A stretch of DNA of 18,275 bases. Source: JBDSLU01 sp039916225. GTDB taxonomy: Bacteria > Acidobacteriota > Vicinamibacteria > Vicinamibacterales > Vicinamibacteraceae. Shown here one piece after another: positions 7,142 through 13,355 of this stretch. The notes beneath the pieces were generated by a model. It was not told the origin of the DNA. It ran no database searches and saw only the letters and a program-made list of their open reading frames with translations. The stretch lies in contig JBDSLU010000299.1 of assembly GCA_039916225.1 (NCBI GenBank), positions 1 to 18,275 on the forward strand, given 5' to 3'. The position numbers and the translations under genes are program-made. Position 1 is the first letter of the stretch, and the number at the start of each line of letters is the position of its first letter.

Positions 7142-7861
7142 ATGGCATGGACAAAACCAGTGGTCGCCAAGACCGTCCTCATCGCGGACGACACCGCCTA
7201 CGTGCGGGACCGTTTTGCCGCGGCACTCTCGGACGCGGGGCATCGGCCCATCCTCGCGGGAACCGTGCCGGAGGTCCTCGCCTGCCTGCGTGGCGCCGGG
7301 GCGCGCCTGGATCTGCTGGTCATCGATCTGCAATTGCCGGGCGGCAAGGGGCAGGACCTGCTCAAGGCGATCCGGGACGGCGGCTGTCACGCCCCGATCC
7401 TCATCTTCAGCGGCACCATCGCCAACGCCCGCAACGTCCGCGATCTCGCGCCCTACAAGGTCAGCGGCTTCATCAACGAGTACACGACGCCGACCCACAT
7501 CCTGTCGGCCCTCGCGCCGCACCTCTTCCCGGACAGCTTCAACCGCCGCGCCAGCCCGCGGGTCGCCCTGTCGGTCACGGTGTCGCTGCGGATCGACAAC
7601 GTCATCGCGTCGGCGGTCAGCGCCAATGTCAGCAAGGGTGGGCTGCAGCTGCGAACGATGACGCCCCTGGCCGTCGGCCGGCGGCTGCGGGTCCGTTTCC
7701 GCATCCCGGGCGGCGGCCGCGAAGTCGAAGCCGAATCGACGGTGGCGTGGAGCGATGCCCGCAGCGGCATGGGTGTCCAGTTCGACCGGCTCGATCCGGC
7801 GGCGCAGACCGAACTGGACGAGTTCGTCGACCGCAGCTTTTTCTCGAATCGCAAGGCCTGA
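7142..7861 (+). CDS. Response-regulator receiver domain fused to PilZ domain
   Basis: This 239-residue cytoplasmic protein joins a receiver domain (about residues 10-128) to a PilZ domain (about 134-232). The receiver shows the acidic pair D16/D17, the predicted phosphorylation site D62 in LVIDLQLPG, and S90 in the FSGT switch position. The usual lysine of the K-P loop appears to be replaced by E113 (GFINEYTTP). The PilZ half has the c-di-GMP binding motifs RxxxR (R136, R140) and NxSxxG (N162, S164, G167). It probably links a phosphorelay, or a stand-alone pseudo-receiver, to c-di-GMP control of the surface or motility. The ATG at 7142 is preferred; an in-frame GTG at 7160 is possible, and neither has a strong ribosome site. 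The gene stands alone, divergent from lysW and convergent with the lipoprotein gene. Confidence 0.85.
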   Translation: MAWTKPVVAKTVLIADDTAYVRDRFAAALSDAGHRPILAGTVPEVLACLRGAGARLDLLVIDLQLPGGKGQDLLKAIRDGGCHAPILIFSGTIANARNVRDLAPYKVSGFINEYTTPTHILSALAPHLFPDSFNRRASPRVALSVTVSLRIDNVIASAVSANVSKGGLQLRTMTPLAVGRRLRVRFRIPGGGREVEAESTVAWSDARSGMGVQFDRLDPAAQTELDEFVDRSFFSNRKA

Positions 7862-7953
7862 GCGGCTCGAGCGCGCGTTGGGGCGCGGCCTTCAGCGCCT
7901 GCCGGCTCGCGTGAGGCGCCGCCCGTGAGCGCGCGGCCGCCAACCCGACAACG

Positions 7954-8712
7954 TCAGCGCGTCCGCGAGAGGCCCTGGATTTCCCAGGTCACGCGCCAGG
8001 CGGTGCCATCGGCGTCGGTGCGCGCCTCGGCGAAGCTGCCGCGCATGATCCCCGTGCCCGGCTCGATCTCGACGCGGAAATCGGCCAGCGTTCCCAGCGT
8101 CGTCGAGGCGCCGGTCGACGGCGTCGAGATGATGGTGCCGTCGAGTGTGAGCCGGCCGAGTTCGGTGATGGTCCCGCTGGCCGCCGCCGAGGGCGACGCC
8201 AGCGGTGGGCTGAGCGAGAGCGTGCCGGTCACGCGGTCGCGCGCCTGGGTGAGCACGAGCGTCGTCGACGCGACGCGGTTGGTGGGGTAGGACGTCGCGC
8301 AGACGTCGGGGCGCGGATGCAGGCAGGCGCTGACGCGACGCGTGCCCGTCCAGGTGCCGGCGAAGTCGGGCACCGCCCGCATCGCCAGCGACGCGGTGTC
8401 GGCGCCGAACGTCGCGCGGATCGTCGTGCTGCCTGGCGCCAGCGCCGAGATGCGGCCCGCGCGATCGACGGCGACGACGCGTCCGTCGGTGCTGCTCCAG
8501 TCGGCCGCCACGACCGTCGTGCGCCCGGTCGTCCCGCCTTCGCTGAGCCGCGCCTCGAGCAGGACCGACGATCCGACGGTCAGGAAGTCGGGCCGCGGCG
8601 CGATCGCCAGCCGCGCGCCCGGCGTCGGCGTCGTCGGCGGCGTCTCGGTGTCGGAGCCGCAGGCGGCGACGAACAGCGCCGCCCCGAACAGCAGAGTCAG
8701 CCGTCCTTGCAT
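7954..8712 (-). CDS. Secreted lipoprotein with Ig-like (Big2-type) domain
   Basis: This 252-residue protein begins with a short lipoprotein signal peptide ending in VAAC (C18 lipidated), then a Thr/Pro-rich spacer (about residues 23-32). Residues 34-112 resemble a bacterial Ig-like group 2 domain, with the pattern WSSTDGRVVAVDRAGRI and LAPGSTTIRATF. The rest (about 115-252) starts with FAGTWTG and has short beta-type stretches such as LVLTQARDRVTGTLS, a pattern common in uncharacterised acidobacterial lipoproteins. C129 and C137 could pair. It should sit in the outer membrane or periplasm; no enzyme motif is seen and the function is unknown. The ATG at 8712 is fixed by the signal peptide, though no clear ribosome site precedes it. 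It lies 130 bases downstream of the metal ATPase gene on the same strand, across a tandem repeat. Confidence 0.7.
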   Translation of the reverse strand: MQGRLTLLFGAALFVAACGSDTETPPTTPTPGARLAIAPRPDFLTVGSSVLLEARLSEGGTTGRTTVVAADWSSTDGRVVAVDRAGRISALAPGSTTIRATFGADTASLAMRAVPDFAGTWTGTRRVSACLHPRPDVCATSYPTNRVASTTLVLTQARDRVTGTLSLSPPLASPSAAASGTITELGRLTLDGTIISTPSTGASTTLGTLADFRVEIEPGTGIMRGSFAEARTDADGTAWRVTWEIQGLSRTR

Positions 8713-8733
8713 CGGCCGTATCGTCGCACACGT

Positions 8734-8746
8734 TGCAGTTTCTGCA
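8734..8746. promoter_or_regulatory. 13-bp palindrome upstream of the lipoprotein gene
   Basis: TGCAG and CTGCA flank TTT in a perfect 5-3-5 inverted repeat, 22 bases upstream of the lipoprotein ATG (minus strand). The position would suit an operator near a promoter, but no regulator is identified and a 10-base match can arise by chance. Confidence 0.25.
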
Positions 8747-8760
8747 TCGTCGAGCCCCTG

Positions 8761-8830
8761 GCTCTGAGCTGGGCTCTGAGCCGGGCTCTGAGCCGGGCTC
8801 TGAGCCGGGCTCAGAGCGGGGCTCGGAGCC
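8761..8830. repeat. 12-bp tandem repeat, about 5.8 copies
   Basis: The unit GCTCTGAGCCGG is repeated head to tail: the first copy differs at one base (8761-8772), three exact copies follow (8773-8808), then a changed copy (8809-8820) and a partial copy (8821-8830). Each unit contains GCTC-N-GAGC, a small dyad. It lies between the stop of the metal ATPase gene and the start of the lipoprotein gene. Confidence 0.9.
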
Positions 8831-8842
8831 AGTTCCGGGTGG

Positions 8843-10996
8843 TCACTTCGTGCGGAGGAGGCGGAGGGCGTTGGCGACGACGATCAGGGAGCCGCCCACG
8901 TCAGCGAGGACGGCCATCCAGAGCGTCGCGACGCCGGCCACGGCGAGGACGACGGTGACCACCTTGATCGCCAGGGCGGCGGCGACGTTGACGCGGATCG
9001 TCGACAGCGTGGCCCGGCCGAGGCGGATGGCGAGCGCGGCGCCGCGCAGATCGTCGGACATGAGCGCGACGTCCGCGGTCTCGATCGCCGCCGCGGTGCC
9101 GGCCGCGCCCATCGCGATGCCGACGTGTGCCGCGGCGAGCGCCGGTGCGTCGTTGACGCCGTCGCCGATCATCGCCACCGGCCCGAAGCGGGCGGTGAGG
9201 TCGCGCACCAGCCCGACTTTCTGATCGGGCAGCAGCCCGGCGGCGACGGTGTCGACGCCGCTCGCCTGCCCCGCCGCGTCCGCCGCCGGCGCGTGATCGC
9301 CGCTCAGCATCGCGACGTGGCGGACACCCGAGGCGCGCAGCTCGGCGATCGCGTCGCGCGCGTGCGTCTTCAGTTCGTCGCCGAGGCTGACGAGGCCGAT
9401 GGCCTGCCCGTCGCGCGCGACGAGCACGACCTGCAGCCCCCGCGCCGTCGCCGCATCGGCGCGCGCCGCCAGAGGCGCGGAGAGCCAGCCGCGGGCGGCG
9501 AAGTGGCGCGGCGATCCCAGTTCGACGCGGACGCCTGCGACATCGCCGGCGATGCCCAGGCCAGGCATCGCCTGGACGTCCGCCGCCGGCATGAGCGCGA
9601 CCGGCGCGACGCCCCGCGCGTGCCGGGCGTGCGCGGCGATGGCGCGATCGACGGGGTGCGGCGAGCGCGCCGCCACCGCCGCGGCGGTCGCCAGGACGGT
9701 GTCGGCGTCGGCGTCCTGATCGTCGAGCGCGACGACGTCGACGACACCGAGGACGCCATGCGTCAGCGTGCCCGTCTTGTCGACGGCGACCGCAGTGATC
9801 GCGGCCAGTCGCTCGAGGTGCAGGCCGCCCTTGATCAGGACGCCGCGCCGCGCGGCCGCGGCCAACGCGGAGACGATGGAGATCGGCGTGCTCAGCACCA
9901 GCGCGCACGGGCAGGCGATCACCAGCAGGACGAGCGCGCGATACAGGGCGACGCCGACGTCTTCGCCGAAGGCCAGCGGCGGCACGATGGCCACCAGCGC
10001 CGCGAGCACGAGGACAGCCGGCGTGTAGCGCGCCGCGAAGCGATCGACCCAGGCCTGCGACGGCGCCCGCGTGGCCTGCGCCCGCTCGACGAGGTGGATG
10101 ATCCGGGCCAGCGTCGTGTCGTCGCCGATCGCGGTGACGCGGATGTCGAGGGCGCCGGTGCCGTTGACGGTGCCGGCGAAGACCCGATCCCCGGCGGCGC
10201 GCGACACCGGCAGCGATTCACCGGTGATCGGCGCCTGGTTGACGTCGCTGGCGCCGGCTACGACGTCGCCGTCTAGCGCGATGCGCTCGCCCGGCCCGAC
10301 GATCAGCACGTCGCCGACGGCGACCGCGGCGATCGGTACGCGCTCAATCTGACCGCCACGGCGGCGGGCCACATCGGCGGGAGCGTCGGCGACCAGGGTG
10401 CGAATGGCGTGGCGGGCGCGATCGAGGCTGCGCCGCTCGAGCGCCTGCGCCAGCGCGAACAGCACGACCACGGTCGCGGCCTCGATCCATTCGCCGATGA
10501 GCGCGGCGCCGGCGACCGCCACCGTCATCAGCACGAACATGTCGAGGCGGCCCTGGCGCGCCGAGACGACGGCACGTCGCAGCGTCGTGGCGCCGCCGGA
10601 GACGACAGCGAGCGCGAGCAGGCCGACCGACCACGGGCGCGGCGCGCCGACCGCGACCGCCGCCAGACCAGCCGCCAACGCCGTCGCGCTGATCGCCAGC
10701 CACGACACGCGCGAGCCGGCCGGTGCCGCCGGCACGTCGCGCGGCTCGTCATCGGGGAAGGCGCGGAGGCCGGTCTCGGCCACCGCTTCGGCGATGGCGC
10801 CGCGCGAGGTCACCGCCGCGTCATAGGCGACGCGGAGGCGCTGCCGCACCACGTCGGTCGAGGTGCGTTCGACGCCGCGCAGCGTCCCGAGCCGGCGCGC
10901 CAGCAACTCCGCTTCGTGCTGACAGCACAGCCCCTCGACCTTGAAGGTCGACTCGGTGTGCTCGACGCAGACCGCGCACTCAGCCGCGCGAGCCAC
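8843..10996 (-). CDS. zntA: Zinc/cadmium/lead-exporting P1B-2-type ATPase (ZntA/CadA family)
   Basis: This 717-residue inner-membrane pump exports divalent soft metals using ATP. An N-terminal heavy-metal domain (about residues 16-80) carries GLCCQHE (22-28), a CCxxE site like that of zinc ATPases rather than the copper-type CxxC; C7 and C10 precede it. Further motifs are TGES (258-261), the transmembrane CPC (362-364), the phosphorylation site DKTGT (406-410), the HP pair (447-448) and GDGVND (611-616). K678 and D699 in the last membrane helices match the lysine/aspartate pair that defines the Zn/Cd/Pb subgroup. The GTG at 10996 is supported by GGGAGG ending 4 bases upstream. It lies 45 bases after the ArsR-type gene and is surely its target. 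The family is certain; the exact metal preference is inferred. Confidence 0.93.
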   Translation of the reverse strand: MARAAECAVCVEHTESTFKVEGLCCQHEAELLARRLGTLRGVERTSTDVVRQRLRVAYDAAVTSRGAIAEAVAETGLRAFPDDEPRDVPAAPAGSRVSWLAISATALAAGLAAVAVGAPRPWSVGLLALAVVSGGATTLRRAVVSARQGRLDMFVLMTVAVAGAALIGEWIEAATVVVLFALAQALERRSLDRARHAIRTLVADAPADVARRRGGQIERVPIAAVAVGDVLIVGPGERIALDGDVVAGASDVNQAPITGESLPVSRAAGDRVFAGTVNGTGALDIRVTAIGDDTTLARIIHLVERAQATRAPSQAWVDRFAARYTPAVLVLAALVAIVPPLAFGEDVGVALYRALVLLVIACPCALVLSTPISIVSALAAAARRGVLIKGGLHLERLAAITAVAVDKTGTLTHGVLGVVDVVALDDQDADADTVLATAAAVAARSPHPVDRAIAAHARHARGVAPVALMPAADVQAMPGLGIAGDVAGVRVELGSPRHFAARGWLSAPLAARADAATARGLQVVLVARDGQAIGLVSLGDELKTHARDAIAELRASGVRHVAMLSGDHAPAADAAGQASGVDTVAAGLLPDQKVGLVRDLTARFGPVAMIGDGVNDAPALAAAHVGIAMGAAGTAAAIETADVALMSDDLRGAALAIRLGRATLSTIRVNVAAALAIKVVTVVLAVAGVATLWMAVLADVGGSLIVVANALRLLRTK

Positions 10997-11041
10997 GTCG
11001 CCTCCCGCCCACGAACCACGCCGAACGGATGAACTGGTGGG

Positions 11042-11383
11042 TCACGCGCGCGCCTCCTCGATGTGGCGGCGGCCCTGGTCGAGCAGGGTCCGGATGTGGG
11101 CGTCGTCGAGCTGGTAATAGACCTGCCGCCCGGCCCGGCGGGCGCGGACGATGCGGAGGCTGCGCAGCAGCCGGAGCTGGTGCGAGACCGCGGACTCGGA
11201 GAGGCCGACGACCGTCGACAAATCGGAGACGCACAACTCGCCGTGCGCCAGCGCATCGACCAGCCGGACGCGGGTCGGATCGCCGAGCACCGCGAAGGTG
11301 GCCGCCAGCTCTTCGGCTGCCCGCTCATCCAGGAGCGGAGTGGCCGCCGAAGGTTGAACGGCTGGGGCGGGACGGGTGGTCAT
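11042..11383 (-). CDS. ArsR/SmtB-family zinc-responsive repressor
   Basis: This 113-residue winged-helix dimer should repress its own operon and release DNA on metal binding. The helix-turn-helix is around LSTVVGLSESAVSHQLRLL (residues 55-73 from this start). The C-terminal helix has D94 and H96, then H107 and E110, the DxH-x10-HxxE alpha-5 zinc site of SmtB and CzrA. A single cysteine (C51 in ELCVSDL) remains of the alpha-3N site, which argues for zinc over cadmium/lead sensing by that site. A longer reading from an ATG at 11401 adds six residues, but that ATG lies inside the predicted -10 hexamer, so the ATG at 11383 is preferred, giving a very short mRNA leader. The P-type ATPase gene follows after 45 bases, which fits a sensor-efflux operon. 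Confidence 0.9.
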   Translation of the reverse strand: MTTRPAPAVQPSAATPLLDERAAEELAATFAVLGDPTRVRLVDALAHGELCVSDLSTVVGLSESAVSHQLRLLRSLRIVRARRAGRQVYYQLDDAHIRTLLDQGRRHIEEARA

Positions 11384-11396
11384 GGACTCGATTGTG

Positions 11397-11424
11397 ATCA
11401 TATGAGCAGGCGTTCATATGTTAA
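11397..11424 (-). promoter_or_regulatory. Promoter of the arsR-zntA efflux operon
   Basis: On the minus strand, TTAACA (11419-11424, five of six matches to TTGACA) is separated by 16 bases from TATGAT (11397-11402, five of six matches to TATAAT). The predicted transcription start is near 11390, a few bases before the ATG at 11383. The alternative ATG at 11401 falls inside the -10 hexamer. Confidence 0.7.
11399..11420. promoter_or_regulatory. SmtB/CzrA-type operator
   Basis: Arms CATATGAGCA (11399-11408) and CGTTCATATG (11411-11420) form an imperfect 10-2-10 inverted repeat, with CATATGA perfect on each side. ArsR/SmtB zinc sensors bind such ATATGA-N-TCATAT repeats. It fills the space between the -35 and -10 hexamers of the efflux promoter, so repressor binding would block polymerase directly. 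Confidence 0.8.
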
Positions 11425-11465
11425 CACGTGGCACCCTCGCTCCCGGCCGAAACGCCGTCGGCCTC

Positions 11466-11490
11466 GTCAGATGACCCGTCAGATGACGGG
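11466..11490. promoter_or_regulatory. Tandem palindromes upstream of the ABC cassette promoter
   Basis: GTCAGATGAC occurs twice (11466-11475 and 11478-11487), centres 12 bp apart. Each copy is a 4-2-4 palindrome, and the second extends to a perfect 7-2-7 palindrome (CCCGTCA, GA, TGACGGG, 11475-11490). It lies 23 bases upstream of the -35 hexamer, where an activator or repressor could bind. The binding protein is unknown. Confidence 0.45.
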
Positions 11491-11512
11491 GAAACCATTC
11501 AGCGCGCGAGCG

Positions 11513-11542
11513 TTGACAGTGTTTTTGGCGTCCGAGTACGAT
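11513..11542 (+). promoter_or_regulatory. Sigma70-like promoter of the Gld-like ABC cassette
   Basis: A perfect TTGACA (11513-11518) and TACGAT (11537-11542, four of six matches) are separated by 18 bases. Transcription would start near 11549, about 44 bases before the GTG start, and the leader contains the AGGGAGAG ribosome site at 11579-11586. Confidence 0.65.
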
Positions 11543-11592
11543 GCCGGGTTCGGGACGGCCCCGCCGCCCGGCGTCAACAGGGAGAGTTACTG

Positions 11593-12561
11593 GTGATCGA
11601 GGTTCAGCACCTCACCAAGCAGTACGGCCGCTTCACCGCCGTCGACGACCTCAGCTTCCGCGTCGACAAAGGCGAGATTCTCGGGTTCCTCGGGCCGAAC
11701 GGCGCCGGCAAGACGACCACGATGCGGATCCTGACCGGCTACATGCCGGCCTCGGCCGGCAAGGCGGTCATCGCCGGCTTCGACATCTTCGATCAGCCCC
11801 TCGAAGCCAAGCGCCGCATCGGGTACCTGCCGGAAACGCCGCCGCTCTACCCGGACATGACCGTCCGCGACTATCTGCTCTTCGTCGGGCGGATTCGCGG
11901 CGTCGCGTCCAAGGCGCTGCGGGCGCAGGTCGACACGGCCATGGAGAAGGCCCGCGTCGCCGACGTCGCCACGCGCCTCTGCGGCAAGCTGTCGAAGGGC
12001 TACAAGCAGCGCGTCGGGCTGGCCCAGGCGATCCTGCACAACCCCGAGGTCCTGATCCTCGACGAGCCGACCGCCGGCCTCGATCCCAAGCAGATCATGG
12101 AGACGCGCGACCTGATCAAAGGGCTCGCCGGCTCGCACACGATCATCCTGAGCACCCACATCCTCCCGGAGGTCTCGCAGACGTGCGAGCGGGTGGTGAT
12201 CATCAACAAGGGCAAGGTGGTCGCCGTCGACACCCCGGAGGCGCTGACCGACCGCATCCAGGGCAGCCAGACGATCTTCGTGCAGGTCGACGCCCCGGCC
12301 GGCACCGACGTCGCCGGCGCGCTCGGCGCCGTCGCCGGCGTGTCACGGGTGACGCCGGTCGAGCAGCGCGGCACGCTCACCGGCTTCGAGATCGACTGTC
12401 ACAAGGGCGAGGATCGCCGCCGCGACGTGGCCCGCCTGATCGTGACCCGCGACTGGGGCCTCGTCGAGCTGCGGCCGTCGCGGCTCAGCCTCGAAGAAAT
12501 CTTCCTGCAGCTCACGACCGACGAAGCGAAGGGCGCCGCCGCGCCCGACGCCGCCGCCTGA
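11593..12561 (+). CDS. ABC transporter ATPase, GldA-like
   Basis: This 322-residue cytoplasmic ATPase should power the permease encoded next. Walker A GPNGAGKT is at residues 34-41, GYLPETPPLYPDMTV at 77-91 replaces the usual Q-loop glutamine with glutamate as in GldA relatives, signature LSKGY is at 133-137, Walker B LILDE at 154-158 and the switch histidine is H189. A C-terminal domain (about 225-322) follows, as in gliding-type and multidrug-type ATPases. The GTG at 11593 is chosen because GGGAG lies 8 bases upstream and homology starts at once; the open frame continues upstream to 11428 but without family sequence. The next gene starts 8 bases after the stop. A motility role is not implied, since the same cassette occurs in non-gliding bacteria. 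Confidence 0.9.
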   Translation: MIEVQHLTKQYGRFTAVDDLSFRVDKGEILGFLGPNGAGKTTTMRILTGYMPASAGKAVIAGFDIFDQPLEAKRRIGYLPETPPLYPDMTVRDYLLFVGRIRGVASKALRAQVDTAMEKARVADVATRLCGKLSKGYKQRVGLAQAILHNPEVLILDEPTAGLDPKQIMETRDLIKGLAGSHTIILSTHILPEVSQTCERVVIINKGKVVAVDTPEALTDRIQGSQTIFVQVDAPAGTDVAGALGAVAGVSRVTPVEQRGTLTGFEIDCHKGEDRRRDVARLIVTRDWGLVELRPSRLSLEEIFLQLTTDEAKGAAAPDAAA

Positions 12562-12569
12562 GGCCAGCC

Positions 12570-13346
12570 GTGTCCAACATCCTCGCCATCGCCAACAAGG
12601 AGCTCCGCTCCTACTTCAACTCGCCGATCGCCTACGCGGTGATCGGGTTCTTCGCCGTCGCCTTCGGCTTCATGTTCTGGGTGTTCCTGCGCGGCTTCGT
12701 CGCCGAGAGCATGCGGATGAGCATGAATCAGATGGGCGCCGCCGGCCCCGTCAACATCAACCAGATGATGCTGCGGCCGCTGGTGATGCAGATCAGCGTC
12801 ATCGTGCTGTTCATGCTGCCGATGGTGACGATGCGCACCTACGCCGAGGAGAAACGCTCCGGCACCATCGAGCTGCTGCTGACGGCGCCGCTCACCGATC
12901 TGCAGATCATCCTCGGCAAGTTCCTCGGCGCGGTCGGGCTCTACTCGGCGATGCTGCTGGTGACGGTCCCCAGCGTGCTGGTGCTCTTCGCCTACGGCAA
13001 CCCCGACTGGCAGCCGGTGGCGACGTCCTACCTCGGGCTGTTCCTGCTCGGCTCGAGCTTCATCGCCTTCGGCCTGTTCATCTCGAGCCTGACCCAGAAC
13101 CAGATCGTCGCCGGCGTGCTGACCTTCGTGCTGCTGCTGATGCTGCTGCTGGTCGGCTGGCTGAAGGACTTCGTCACGTCACCGGCCGCCCTCGCCGCCG
13201 TATCGGCGGTTTCCGTCTTCGAGCACTTCGACGACTTCACGAAGGGCGTGCTCGACACCAAGCATCTCGCCTACTACGTGAGCGTGATCACGTTCGGGCT
13301 GTTCCTGACCGCGCGCAGCGTGGACGGCGAACGCTGGCGCGGGTAG
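12570..13346 (+). CDS. ABC-2 type permease, GldF-like
   Basis: This 258-residue inner-membrane protein has six hydrophobic helices, at about residues 20-40, 68-88, 118-140, 153-173, 179-198 and 233-249. The N-terminal NKELRSYFNSPIAYAVIGFF and the cytoplasmic EEKRSGTIELLLTAPLT (93-109) are hallmarks of the GldF-type ABC-2 permeases that pair with a GldA-like ATPase and a GldG-like auxiliary protein. The GTG at 12570 fits the family N-terminus; a longer open frame upstream only shadows the ATPase gene. The stop codon region of the ATPase gene (GAGG at 12559-12563 region) can act as ribosome site. The next gene begins 9 bases after the stop, so the genes are co-transcribed. The substrate is unknown. 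Confidence 0.88.
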   Translation: MSNILAIANKELRSYFNSPIAYAVIGFFAVAFGFMFWVFLRGFVAESMRMSMNQMGAAGPVNINQMMLRPLVMQISVIVLFMLPMVTMRTYAEEKRSGTIELLLTAPLTDLQIILGKFLGAVGLYSAMLLVTVPSVLVLFAYGNPDWQPVATSYLGLFLLGSSFIAFGLFISSLTQNQIVAGVLTFVLLLMLLLVGWLKDFVTSPAALAAVSAVSVFEHFDDFTKGVLDTKHLAYYVSVITFGLFLTARSVDGERWRG

Positions 13347-13355
13347 ACACCACAT

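Noticed and set aside
7895..7919. Hairpin between the receiver-PilZ gene and the lipoprotein gene as a terminator
   Set aside because: The stem is only 6 bp with a 13-base loop and no T-run on either strand.
8733..9224. Plus-strand open frame encoding a Ser-Glu-Pro-Gly repeat
   Set aside because: The repeat follows from the 12-bp DNA repeat being a multiple of three, and the rest of the frame is antisense to the P-type ATPase.
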